From positions 1 through 38,090 of the forward strand of contig CAJTFB010000037.1 in the NCBI GenBank assembly GCA_910575665.1: a stretch of DNA of 38,090 nucleotides, given 5' to 3'. Every line of letters begins with the position of its first letter. The stretch's first letter is position 1. This document shows, in pieces, positions 7,627 through 16,744 of the stretch. The translations under genes and the position numbers were made by a program. The notes below the pieces were generated by a model. It had not been told where the DNA came from and made no database searches. It worked only from the letters and a program-made list of their open reading frames with translations. Source of the DNA: Eubacteriaceae bacterium (lineage in GTDB: Bacteria > Bacillota > Clostridia > Lachnospirales > Lachnospiraceae).

Positions 7627-9294
7627 TTGTTAAAAAAAATATTTAAAAAGAACAGATACAAGTTTTTGCTAAGCCTGATTCCGGTGATTATTGTTGGTAT
7701 CATGGCTCCCTTACGTTCCTATATTATGCAGCTTCTGATCGATTCTTCAAATTATAAGGAATTGTTGGGAAAATGCCTTATCGCCGCTGTTTTTAGCATA
7801 GGGGTATTTATCTTTGAATGGGTAAGCAAGAAGAGTCAGACGATTGTTGTGCGGGATATTGAAAAGGATATGCGCGATCAATTGATGCATAAGCTGTTTT
7901 ATATTTCTGCCAATCAGTTTGAAAAAAAGGGGTTGGCATATTATCTTTCAAAATTTACTACAGATATTAATATTATATTAAACGACGGTGTCAACAATGT
8001 ATATGGCATGATTATGCAGGCTGTCTTTGTGGTTGTTGCTGTCATTTACTTACTTTGTGTAGAACCGTTTATTTTGCTGATCGTTGTCGCAGTCAGCATG
8101 GTGCAATTTGGGGTTCCGGGCATATTGAAAAAGAAAATCGCTTCTTCAAGAAAAGAGTATACAGAAGCTTTGGAGGTTTATCTGGATGGAATAAAAAGTG
8201 ATCTGGGAGGTCATAAAGTCATAAGAACCTTTGATGCCGTGAAACAGATCTTAGGAAAGCAGCAAAAGCGAAGTGATTTTGTATGCAGGAAAAACGAATA
8301 TTCCTCCCAAACTTTATACTGGGCACAAGCATTAGCTTCTTTTGTAAACAATGGAGCTTTCTTGATCGTTCTGGGGAGTTGTATGTTCTTTGCTGTAGCA
8401 GGCAGGATCACGGTTGGTGAGATTGTGGCGATTACTAATATGATGAATTTTGTTTTGACGCCATGCAGGGCTATTTCCAATGGAATGATCCAGTTAAAAT
8501 CAATGGAGAAGGTGACAGCTGAATTGGAAGCTTTGTTAGAACAGGAAAGTGAAAACGACAATAAAGAGAATCTTGAAGAAAATATACAGGAAATCTGTTT
8601 GGATAATGTGGATCAAAAAATCAGTGAAAATTTTTCCTTGGATAAACTGACACTGACCTTTGAGAAAGGCAAGAAGTATGCCATTGTTGGTAAGAGCGGA
8701 AGCGGAAAATCAAGCATCATAAAATTACTTACGGAGTATGGAGCGGACTATACAGGCCGGGTTCTGATCAATGGACACGAGCTTTTAGGACTAAATAAGG
8801 AAAGTATCATGCATATAAGTCCGGTTTGCTACCAGCAGACCTACATATTCAATGACACGGTTTTCAATAATGTAGCTTTATATCAGAATTATTCAAAAGA
8901 CGAGGTCATTGAGGCGCTACAGAAGGCAGGCATCTATGATACCATTCAAAAACTTCCGGAGGGAGTGGATGAAAAAATTCAGGAGAATGGCATAAATTTT
9001 TCGGGTGGTGAATTACAGAGGATTGCTTTGGCGAGGCTGTTTTTAAGAAATAAAGCAATGACCTTTCTTGATGAGATTACATCGGGGCTTGACAATGCTA
9101 CTGCTTATGAAATTGAAAAAAGATTGTTGGATGAGGATATGACTATTATAAATATCACCCATAGATATAATAAAGCACTTATGCAAAAATACAATGAAAT
9201 CATTGTGATGGATGCCGGTAAAATTGTAGAAAGAGGAACATTTGATGAGTTACTGGAAAAGGAAGGGCAATTTTTCCGTTTATACAAAGTCTAA
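7627..9294 (+). CDS. ABC exporter half-transporter (permease and ATPase fused)
   Basis: This is a 555-residue protein with an N-terminal membrane domain (about residues 10-290) and a C-terminal ATPase. The ATPase has Walker A GKSGSGKSS, signature FSGGELQR, Walker B MTFLDE with SGLD, and the switch His in ITHR, all intact. I use TTG 7627, which follows AAGGAGGAG at about 9 bases; the first in-frame ATG would cut into the first membrane helix. Half-transporters of this type export peptides, lipids or drugs as dimers. No partner, peptidase domain or peptide substrate gene is adjacent. It is divergent from the XRE operon, so that regulator may control it, and its base composition matches the accessory island. 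Confidence 0.85.
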   Translation: MLKKIFKKNRYKFLLSLIPVIIVGIMAPLRSYIMQLLIDSSNYKELLGKCLIAAVFSIGVFIFEWVSKKSQTIVVRDIEKDMRDQLMHKLFYISANQFEKKGLAYYLSKFTTDINIILNDGVNNVYGMIMQAVFVVVAVIYLLCVEPFILLIVVAVSMVQFGVPGILKKKIASSRKEYTEALEVYLDGIKSDLGGHKVIRTFDAVKQILGKQQKRSDFVCRKNEYSSQTLYWAQALASFVNNGAFLIVLGSCMFFAVAGRITVGEIVAITNMMNFVLTPCRAISNGMIQLKSMEKVTAELEALLEQESENDNKENLEENIQEICLDNVDQKISENFSLDKLTLTFEKGKKYAIVGKSGSGKSSIIKLLTEYGADYTGRVLINGHELLGLNKESIMHISPVCYQQTYIFNDTVFNNVALYQNYSKDEVIEALQKAGIYDTIQKLPEGVDEKIQENGINFSGGELQRIALARLFLRNKAMTFLDEITSGLDNATAYEIEKRLLDEDMTIINITHRYNKALMQKYNEIIVMDAGKIVERGTFDELLEKEGQFFRLYKV

Positions 9295-9343
9295 GATTTG
9301 AATTTTCCAATTGTGAATGAACTGTAAAGTATTTTAGAAGGGC

Positions 9344-9372
9344 TTGTTTTCTTTTCCTTTTTTCGCTATACT
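9344..9372 (+). promoter_or_regulatory. Promoter of the DUF1015 gene
   Basis: TTGTTT (9344-9349) and TATACT (9367-9372) are 17 bases apart, in the otherwise empty gap 9295-9436. The leader to the start codon is about 60 bases. I see no terminator for the upstream ABC gene here. Confidence 0.6.
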
Positions 9373-9436
9373 ATGAATATGAGTTTTACGAAATCTTGAA
9401 GAGGTCACGGACAGGTGTGGCGATAAGGAGGAAAAC

Positions 9437-10672
9437 ATGGCAGAGATCAGACCATTTAGCTGTGTGCGCCCGGCGGCTGAGCTGGCGGACAGAGTGGCAG
9501 CGTTACCATATGATGTTTATAACAGGCAGGAGGCAAAGGCAGAGGTTCAGAGAGAGCCCATGTCTTTTTTAAAGATTGACAGGGCGGAGACCAGTTTTGA
9601 TGATTCCGTGGACACCTATGCCCCTGAAGTTTACGAAAAAGCGAGGGAGCTTTTGGAGAAAGATATCGAGGACGGCGTCTATATTACCGATCCGGACCGG
9701 GTATACTATATTTATCAGCTGGAGATGGATGGGAGAACTCAGACGGGGCTGGTGGCATGTTCTTCTGTGGACGATTACATGAACCAGGTGATCAAAAAAC
9801 ACGAAAATACCAGGGCGGATAAGGAAGTGGACCGTATAACCCATGTGGATACCTGTTCGGCACAGACCGGACCGATTTTTCTTGCCTACCGTGCCGATCA
9901 GGAGATCAGCCGGGTAGTGGAAAAGTATGTGAAGACAGAACCAGTCTATGATTTTACAGCGGTGGACGGGATCTCCCATCGGGTATGGAAGATCGGTGCC
10001 AGGGAAGATGTGGATACGATCTACCAGGCATTTCAGAAGATTGATAAGATTTATATTGCAGACGGGCATCACCGGGCGGCGTCAGCGGTAAAAGTAGGGC
10101 TGAAACGGCGGGGGGAAAATCCTGGATATACCGGGGAGGAGGAATTCAATTATTTCCTTTCTGTGCTGTTTCCCCATGATGAGCTGATGATTATGGATTA
10201 TAATCGTACCGTGAAGGATCTAAATGGTCTTTCCTTGGATGAATTTATGGATAAGGTAAAGGAAAAATTTGATGTGGCGGAGTCTGAGACGCCGGTAGCG
10301 CCGGAGAAAAAAGGAACTTTTGGTATGTTTACCGAGGGGAAATGGTATGTTCTGACGGCGAAACCGGAGCTGTTTGAGGGAAAGGATGCAGTGGAGAGTC
10401 TGGATGTATCAGTTCTACAGGATAATCTGCTGGGTCCAGTACTTGGTATCGGAGATCCCAGGACGGACAGCCGCATTGATTTTGTCGGTGGTATTCGTGG
10501 CTTACAGGAATTGGAGCGCAGAGCCAGTGAAGATATGTGCATTTCATTTTCCATGTATCCAACATCCATTATCGAGCTTTTTGACGTGGCGGATAACGGT
10601 CTTTTGATGCCGCCGAAATCTACCTGGTTTGAGCCAAAGCTCAGAAGTGGATTGTTTATACATAGGATTTAG
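9437..10672 (+). CDS. DUF1015 domain-containing protein
   Basis: This is a 411-residue soluble protein that starts at ATG 9437 after AAGGAGG. The N-terminus (AEIRPFSCVRPA followed by LPYDVYN), the IYIADGHHRAASA segment and the DPRTDSRIDFVGG segment are hallmarks of DUF1015 (COG4198). I am not certain of its biochemical role; relatives have been discussed in connection with phosphorylation of free serine because of a ParB/SerK-like fold, which I give only as a lead. In many clostridia this gene lies by serine biosynthesis genes, but here it precedes a YesL-like gene and glgB. It is the first gene of the core-like region after the island. Confidence 0.85.
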   Translation: MAEIRPFSCVRPAAELADRVAALPYDVYNRQEAKAEVQREPMSFLKIDRAETSFDDSVDTYAPEVYEKARELLEKDIEDGVYITDPDRVYYIYQLEMDGRTQTGLVACSSVDDYMNQVIKKHENTRADKEVDRITHVDTCSAQTGPIFLAYRADQEISRVVEKYVKTEPVYDFTAVDGISHRVWKIGAREDVDTIYQAFQKIDKIYIADGHHRAASAVKVGLKRRGENPGYTGEEEFNYFLSVLFPHDELMIMDYNRTVKDLNGLSLDEFMDKVKEKFDVAESETPVAPEKKGTFGMFTEGKWYVLTAKPELFEGKDAVESLDVSVLQDNLLGPVLGIGDPRTDSRIDFVGGIRGLQELERRASEDMCISFSMYPTSIIELFDVADNGLLMPPKSTWFEPKLRSGLFIHRI

Positions 10673-10695
10673 ATGACAGGGGGAAAAAACCGATC

Positions 10696-11385
10696 ATGGA
10701 ACGTTTTTTTAATGCAGACAATGGTGTTATGAGGGCATTGTCGAAGATTTTTGATATTGGATGGCTCAGTCTGATCTATGTGGTCTTCTGTATACCTTTG
10801 ATTACCATCGGGGCGGCGACGACGTCTCTCTATTATGTGAGTGCAAAGGTGCTGCGCAGGGGAAGGAGTTATGTGTGGACGGAGTTTTGGAGAAGTTTCA
10901 AACAAAATTTTGCGCCTGCCACGTTGATCTGGGTGGTTTTTGCGGTTGTATTCGGACTTTTGTTTTTTAATTTTACCATAGTCAATAACCAGTCAGAATA
11001 TGGCGGGTATCTAATCGGGGTTTATCTGGCGCTGGCATTGATCGTGCTGTGTATTATGTCCTATGCCTTTTGTGTCTTATCCCGGTTTTCGATGAAGATC
11101 GTGCAGATCTTTCGTTTTTCCCTGTTTTGCGCCTTTCGCCATTTTGCTCATACGCTGGTGTTAGTGGTGATCCTGCTGGTGGGCATCACCGGGATATTTT
11201 TACCCCTTCTGTTTCCGTCTCCGGTAGTACAATCGCTGGTGCCGATGATTCTGGCATTTGTGCCGGGAACAGCTGCTTTTTTGTATACGTTTCCTATGGA
11301 GCATCTTTTGAAAAAATACACACCAGAGTCAGAGCCAAGATATACAGAAGATGGCGAGAGAATTCTGGAATGGTACGAAGAGTAA
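10696..11385 (+). CDS. YesL/DUF624 family membrane protein
   Basis: This is a 229-residue membrane protein with about five to six hydrophobic segments. It begins with MERFFNADNGVMRALSKIFD, and GWLSLIYVVFCIPLITIGAA is the typical first helix of the YesL (DUF624) family. Family members are often found with carbohydrate uptake or degradation genes; their molecular function is not established. The start at 10696 follows AGGGGGAAAA. The gene lies 23 bases after the DUF1015 gene and 16 bases before the glgB start, so the three could be cotranscribed. Confidence 0.85.
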   Translation: MERFFNADNGVMRALSKIFDIGWLSLIYVVFCIPLITIGAATTSLYYVSAKVLRRGRSYVWTEFWRSFKQNFAPATLIWVVFAVVFGLLFFNFTIVNNQSEYGGYLIGVYLALALIVLCIMSYAFCVLSRFSMKIVQIFRFSLFCAFRHFAHTLVLVVILLVGITGIFLPLLFPSPVVQSLVPMILAFVPGTAAFLYTFPMEHLLKKYTPESEPRYTEDGERILEWYEE

Positions 11386-11401
11386 TGAGAGGAGGAGCAT
11401 G

Positions 11402-13717
11402 ATGGGATTAAAGATGGATGATTATATGGACTGGCCAGAGATCGAGGATCTGGAATATGCGGAGTGCACCAACCCGAGACATGTGCTGGGACCAGTGGAA
11501 GTGCGGGGGGATGTGCTAGTACGCTGTTTTTTTCCGGGAGCGGCAAAGGTATCTGTGAAAATAAAAGGGAAAAGCTGTCCTGTGGCGATGAAAAAGATGG
11601 ACGAAGCGGGGTACTTTGCGGCATTTCTTGGCAGTAAGAAGATCCCCGAATATTCTTATACTGTAGAATATGAAGATATCAGCATGGAATTGTGTGATGC
11701 ATATGCCCTGGAGGATTTTGTTGATGTGATGGATGCAGCGATGTTCGAGGAGGGGATCCATGACAAGATTTATGAAAAACTTGGGGCACATCCTGGGACA
11801 GCCTGTGGATTTAAGGGGACTTATTTCGCTGTGTGGGCGCCGAATGCGGTCTCTGTGAGCGTTGTTGGTGACTTCAATCACTGGGATGGCAGGGTAAATC
11901 CGATGAAGCGTCTGGAGTCTGGGATCTTTGAATTGTTTGTGCCCGGTGTTTCAGAAGGGTATCTCTATAAATATGAGATCCATGGATTTGACGGAAAGAC
12001 CGTTTTAAAATCAGATCCCTATGGCTATTATTGTGAAAAACGTCCTGCTAACGCCAGTGTGGTGTGGGATATCAGCGGGTATTCCTGGCGGGATGAGAAG
12101 TGGATCGAACAGCGCAAAAAGACGGATCTGGCAAAAGAACCTGTCATTGTCTATGAGCTTCAACTGGGATCTTTTAAAAAGCCCCAGCCGGATGGACAGG
12201 ATGTGGAGAAGGATTTTTATACATACCGAGAGCTGGCGCCGATGGTAAGCCAGTACTGTAAAGAAATGGGATATACTCATGTGGAACTGATGCCGGTGAT
12301 GGAGCATCCCCTGGATGCATCCTGGGGCTATCAGGTGACAGGGTATTATGCACCGACCTCACGGTACGGCACACCAGAGGATTTTATGTTTTTTGTGGAT
12401 ACCCTTCATCAGAATGGTATCGGAGTGATCCTGGATTGGGTGCCGGCGCATTTTCCCAAGGACGAGCACGGTCTGGCGCGATTTGATGGGACCTGTCTGT
12501 ATGAGCACCTGGATAAGCGGCAGGGAGAGCATCCTCACTGGGGGACTTTGATCTATAATTATGGACGACCCCAGGTGGTGAATTTTCTCGTGGCAAATGC
12601 ACTGTTCTGGCTGGAGCAGTACCATGTAGATGGGCTTCGGCTGGATGCTGTGGCGTCCATGCTCTATCTGGATTATGGAAAACAGGATGGAGAATGGGTG
12701 GCAAACATGTACGGCGGCAATGAGAACCTGGAGGCAGTGGAGTTCTTAAAGAAGCTGAATCAAAAAGTAAAAGAAAGAAAAGACGGTACCATAACCATTG
12801 CGGAAGAGTCCACGGCATTTCCTATGATCACAGGACTACCAGAAGAGGGAGGCCTTGGATTTGATCTGAAGTGGAACATGGGGTGGATGAACGATTATCT
12901 GGAATACATACGCACTGACCCATTGTTCCGCAAAGGACGGCATGGGATGCTGACCTTCAGTATGGTATATAATTATTCAGAGAATTTTATGCTTGTATTT
13001 TCCCACGATGAAGTGGTGCATGGCAAGGGTTCTATGTATGGGAAGATGCCGGGGACGCCGGAGCAGAAGCTGGCAGAACTGAGGTTGTCTTATGGTTATA
13101 TGGCGGTACATCCGGGCAAAAAGCTCTTGTTTATGGGACAGGAATTTGGTCAGGAGCGGGAGTGGAGCGAGGCGAGACAGCTGGATTGGGAACTTTTGCA
13201 GGATCAGCAGGCGGCAGCCAGCGGTTCCGGAGAGATCATTGCCATCAAGTCTCCTCATTCTATGCTAAAAGATTATGTGGCGGGACTCTGGCGCTTTTAT
13301 AAAGAACATCCAGCTCTCTATGCGGAGGATTACAATCCTCAAGGGTTCCAGTGGATCAGTATGCTGGATGCAGATCACAGTGTTATTGCCTTTTTGAGAA
13401 AACATAAAGAAGAGATTTTGCTTGTGGTGTGCAATTTTACACCAGTAGTATACGAAGAGTTCCGGTTAGGAGTTCCATTTGCTGGAAAATTTAAAGAAAT
13501 ATTTAACAGTGACAGTATAGCCTTTGGCGGAAAAGGAAACATTAATCCAAGGTTACGGCAGTCCCGTGCCGTGGAATATGACGGTATGGATCAGTCCATC
13601 GAGTTCGTACTGGCGCCGTCAGCGGTACAGATTTTCCAGTGCACGGAGTCGAAGACTGGCACGACAAGAAAGACAGCGAAGAAGAAAGCCGATTCGCAGA
13701 AAAAGAAAGAAAAGTAG
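11402..13717 (+). CDS. glgB: 1,4-alpha-glucan branching enzyme
   Basis: This is a 771-residue GH13 enzyme that makes alpha-1,6 branches in glycogen. An N-terminal carbohydrate-binding module precedes the E-set domain (AVWAPNAVSVSVVGDFNHWDG). The catalytic barrel contains the nucleophile Asp415 (DGLRLDAV), the acid/base Glu468 (IAEEST) and the conserved FSHDEVVHGKGS. I choose ATG 11402, 6 bases after AGGAGG; ATG 11399 is also possible. The C-terminus carries an unusual lysine-rich tail of about 20 residues (KTAKKKADSQKKK), probably disordered. The gene sits after the YesL-like gene and 35 bases before an M16 peptidase. Its partner glgA is about 15 kb downstream in this window, so glycogen genes are not clustered here. 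Confidence 0.95.
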   Translation: MGLKMDDYMDWPEIEDLEYAECTNPRHVLGPVEVRGDVLVRCFFPGAAKVSVKIKGKSCPVAMKKMDEAGYFAAFLGSKKIPEYSYTVEYEDISMELCDAYALEDFVDVMDAAMFEEGIHDKIYEKLGAHPGTACGFKGTYFAVWAPNAVSVSVVGDFNHWDGRVNPMKRLESGIFELFVPGVSEGYLYKYEIHGFDGKTVLKSDPYGYYCEKRPANASVVWDISGYSWRDEKWIEQRKKTDLAKEPVIVYELQLGSFKKPQPDGQDVEKDFYTYRELAPMVSQYCKEMGYTHVELMPVMEHPLDASWGYQVTGYYAPTSRYGTPEDFMFFVDTLHQNGIGVILDWVPAHFPKDEHGLARFDGTCLYEHLDKRQGEHPHWGTLIYNYGRPQVVNFLVANALFWLEQYHVDGLRLDAVASMLYLDYGKQDGEWVANMYGGNENLEAVEFLKKLNQKVKERKDGTITIAEESTAFPMITGLPEEGGLGFDLKWNMGWMNDYLEYIRTDPLFRKGRHGMLTFSMVYNYSENFMLVFSHDEVVHGKGSMYGKMPGTPEQKLAELRLSYGYMAVHPGKKLLFMGQEFGQEREWSEARQLDWELLQDQQAAASGSGEIIAIKSPHSMLKDYVAGLWRFYKEHPALYAEDYNPQGFQWISMLDADHSVIAFLRKHKEEILLVVCNFTPVVYEEFRLGVPFAGKFKEIFNSDSIAFGGKGNINPRLRQSRAVEYDGMDQSIEFVLAPSAVQIFQCTESKTGTTRKTAKKKADSQKKKEK

Positions 13718-13752
13718 CGGGGAAGAGTTTCCCCGACGGAAATGGAGATCGT

Positions 13753-16671
13753 ATGAACGCAGTAGAAGGATATCGAAAACTTGTACAGCAGGAGTTGACC
13801 GAGCTGGATGCCCAGGGGTATCTGCTGGAACATGAGAAGACAAAAGCAAAGGTGGTTCTGATCGAGACCGCGGATGATAATAAAGTATTTTCTATCGGAT
13901 TCCGGACTCCCCCCAAGGATTCTACAGGAGTAGCACATATTATAGAACACACGGTATTATGTGGTTCCAGGGAATTTCCGGTGAAGGATCCCTTTATCGA
14001 ACTGGCGAAGGGGTCCTTGAACACCTTCCTCAATGCCATGACCGCTCCAGATAAAACCGTGTATCCCGTGGCAAGTTGCAATGAAAAGGATTTTCAGAAT
14101 CTGATGCACGTTTATCTGGATGCTGTATTTTATCCTAATATATATCAGGAAGAAAAGATCTTTATGCAGGAGGGGTGGCACTACGAGCTGGAGAAACCGG
14201 AAGGCCCATTGAAATACAATGGAGTGGTCTACAATGAGATGCGGGGTGCGTATTCTTCCCCGGAACAGTTGATGGAGAGAAAGATTCAGCAGTCCCTGTT
14301 TCCTGATACGACCTACGGTTTTGAATCGGGAGGGGACCCGGAAAACATTACGGATCTGACCTATCAACAGTATCTGGATTTTCATAAAAAATATTATCAC
14401 CCCTCCAACAGCTATATCTACCTGTACGGAGATATGGATATGGCGGAAAAGCTGAAATGGATCGACGAAAAATATCTGAGTCATTTTGACTATCTGGAGG
14501 TAGATTCCGAAGTAAAGCGGCAGAAAGCATTTGATGCGCCGAAGGAAATGAAGGTATACTATTCTTTGACAGAGGGCGAGAGCGAAGAGGATAAGACGTA
14601 TTTTAGTTACAATGCCGTTACCAGTACGTCTCTGGACAGAGATCTCTACATCGCTTTTCAGGTGCTGAATTATGTGCTGGTGCAGGGAGTGGGCGCCCCG
14701 GTGAAACAGGCGCTTCTCGATGCCGGCATCGGCAGTGAGATCATCAGCTTTTTTGAGGAAAGTATTTGTCAACCCGTATTTTCCATTATTGCCAAAAACG
14801 TCGCAGGCGACAAAAAGGATCAGTTCGTCACTGTGATACGGGAGAAGCTGGAAGAGCTGGTGGAGCAGGGGATCAACCGGGATTCTCTGAATGCAGGGCT
14901 GAATTCCCTGGAATTCCGTTATCGGGAGGCGGATTTTGGCTCCTATCCTAAGGGGCTGATGTATGGGCTCCAGATCTTTGACAGCTGGCTCTACGACAGT
15001 GATAAGCCATTTATCCATATACGCGCCAACGATACTTTTGAAACACTGCGCCAAAAGATGGATGAGGGATACTTTGAGTCTCTGATCCAGAAATATCTGC
15101 TGGACAATTCCCATCGTTCGGTGGTGACGGTGGAGCCAAAGACGGGGCTGACCACTCAGATGGAAGAAAAAGAAGCGAAGCGCCTCGCCGGGTATCTGGC
15201 GACCCTTTCCCAGACAGAGAGAGAGGAATTGATTCGCCAGACAAGAGAGCTCAGGGAGTACCAGGAGGAGCCATCGCCGAAGGAGGATCTAGCGAAGATT
15301 CCGTTGCTGGCAAGGGAAGATATCGGAAAGAAAGCCCTCGGATTTTCCAATATTAAAAAACGGGCAGCAGACTGTGACGTCATTCATCACGATTATTTTA
15401 CCAATGGCATCAACTATATCAATCTCTTATTTGACATCAAGCCATGGCTGGCGGACTATGCGCCCTATATCAGCCTTCTTATGTCGGTGCTGGGCTGTGT
15501 GGACACGGACCTGCATGACAAGCTGGATTATTCCAACGAGATCCTGCAGAATGCAGGTGATATGTCTTTTAATGCGAAGGTTATGAGAAACCGGGTGAAA
15601 AAGGGGCATTATGATGCCTATGCTTCCTTTGGGACGAAAGTATTTACCGATAAGACTGAAAAAATACTGGATCTGTTTTATGAGGCGGTGAGCAGTTCTC
15701 ATCTGGGGGATGAAAAAAGGCTGAAAGAGATTGTTGCGGAACAGTGCTCTTCCCTGCAGATGCAGCTGATCTCAGCGGGACACAGCACAGCAGTAAGCCG
15801 GGGACTGGCATATCTGTCAGAGCCATCCCGTTATGATGAGGCATTCAGTGGAATCTCCTATTACCGTTTTCTAAAAGAGCTGGATCAGAATTTTGAAAGC
15901 CATAAAGAGAACCTGATCCGGGTATTAAAATTTCTCGTGGAAAATATTTTTGTCCGGGACCGTATGCTGGCGGGGATCACCTGTGCAGCAGCAGACTATC
16001 CGGTATTTGAAAAAGCATTTACCACACTGGCAGGACATCTGCCGGAGAAGAAGGAGACAGAGATGCCGAAACCGGATCTGATCCAGGAGGAAATCCCCTG
16101 TAATGAGGGATTTCTCACGGCAGGGCAGATACAGTATGTGGCGAGAGTGGGTGATTACAGAAAACAGGGCATCGGTTACAGCGGCGTTTATAAGGTGCTG
16201 AGATCCATACTGGGATATGAATATCTGTGGAACGAAGTGCGTGTCAAGGGCGGCGCTTACGGTATTATGTGTGAATTTTCAGATATCGGGGCAGGATATT
16301 TTGTATCCTACCGTGATCCAAAGCTTGCCGAGACCAATGAGGTTTACCGGAGTGTGCCGGATTATCTGAGGAATTTTGAAGCGGATGAGCGGGATATGAC
16401 CAAATTTATCATAGGAACCATCAGTGCCGTGGATACGCCGTTGCCGCCGCGGGCGAAGGGCGGGCGCTCCATGTATGCTTATATCGCCGGTATCACCGAA
16501 GAAGATGTTCAGAGAGAAAGAGATGAGATCCTGGCTGCCAGGGAAGAAGACATCCGGGACTGCGCTGAAATGGTGGAGGCCATTCTTTCTGAGGACCGGA
16601 TCTGTGTACTGGGAAATGAAGAAAAGGTAAAAGAAAACCAGGAGTTATTTGAAGTTACGGTGACGATGTAG
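13753..16671 (+). CDS. M16C-family zinc metallopeptidase (PreP-like)
   Basis: This is a 972-residue insulinase-family peptidase. The inverted zinc motif HIIEH is at residues 62-66 (GVAHIIEHTVLCGS), with the later NEMRGAYSS region expected to carry the third ligand. The length and two-half layout match the M16C group (presequence protease and its bacterial relatives), which degrade short unstructured peptides in a closed chamber. No signal peptide is seen, so it should act in the cytoplasm. I start at ATG 13753 after GGAGAT; a longer frame to 13639 overlaps glgB and lacks a binding site. A strong hairpin lies between it and era. Confidence 0.92.
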   Translation: MNAVEGYRKLVQQELTELDAQGYLLEHEKTKAKVVLIETADDNKVFSIGFRTPPKDSTGVAHIIEHTVLCGSREFPVKDPFIELAKGSLNTFLNAMTAPDKTVYPVASCNEKDFQNLMHVYLDAVFYPNIYQEEKIFMQEGWHYELEKPEGPLKYNGVVYNEMRGAYSSPEQLMERKIQQSLFPDTTYGFESGGDPENITDLTYQQYLDFHKKYYHPSNSYIYLYGDMDMAEKLKWIDEKYLSHFDYLEVDSEVKRQKAFDAPKEMKVYYSLTEGESEEDKTYFSYNAVTSTSLDRDLYIAFQVLNYVLVQGVGAPVKQALLDAGIGSEIISFFEESICQPVFSIIAKNVAGDKKDQFVTVIREKLEELVEQGINRDSLNAGLNSLEFRYREADFGSYPKGLMYGLQIFDSWLYDSDKPFIHIRANDTFETLRQKMDEGYFESLIQKYLLDNSHRSVVTVEPKTGLTTQMEEKEAKRLAGYLATLSQTEREELIRQTRELREYQEEPSPKEDLAKIPLLAREDIGKKALGFSNIKKRAADCDVIHHDYFTNGINYINLLFDIKPWLADYAPYISLLMSVLGCVDTDLHDKLDYSNEILQNAGDMSFNAKVMRNRVKKGHYDAYASFGTKVFTDKTEKILDLFYEAVSSSHLGDEKRLKEIVAEQCSSLQMQLISAGHSTAVSRGLAYLSEPSRYDEAFSGISYYRFLKELDQNFESHKENLIRVLKFLVENIFVRDRMLAGITCAAADYPVFEKAFTTLAGHLPEKKETEMPKPDLIQEEIPCNEGFLTAGQIQYVARVGDYRKQGIGYSGVYKVLRSILGYEYLWNEVRVKGGAYGIMCEFSDIGAGYFVSYRDPKLAETNEVYRSVPDYLRNFEADERDMTKFIIGTISAVDTPLPPRAKGGRSMYAYIAGITEEDVQRERDEILAAREEDIRDCAEMVEAILSEDRICVLGNEEKVKENQELFEVTVTM

Positions 16672-16692
16672 TGCCGAATTGTTAGCAGGCAG

Positions 16693-16728
16693 TTAACCCG
16701 GCGGTGCCAGCTGGCGCCGCCGGGTTAA
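16693..16728. repeat. Near-perfect 36-base GC-rich palindrome before era
   Basis: TTAACCCGGCGGTGCCAG (16693-16710) is followed directly by its complement (16711-16728), with a single T-G wobble. In RNA it would form a very stable hairpin. No U run follows, so it is not a normal intrinsic terminator. It ends 16 bases before the era start codon and leaves the ribosome binding site (GAGAGG) just outside the stem. It may limit read-through or stabilise or process the mRNA. Confidence 0.7.
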
Positions 16729-16744
16729 AGGATGAGAGGAAAGT

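Noticed and set aside
13957-15114. A 385-codon open frame antisense to the M16C peptidase
   Set aside because: It has no recognisable motif or start signal, and the sense strand encodes a clear metallopeptidase.
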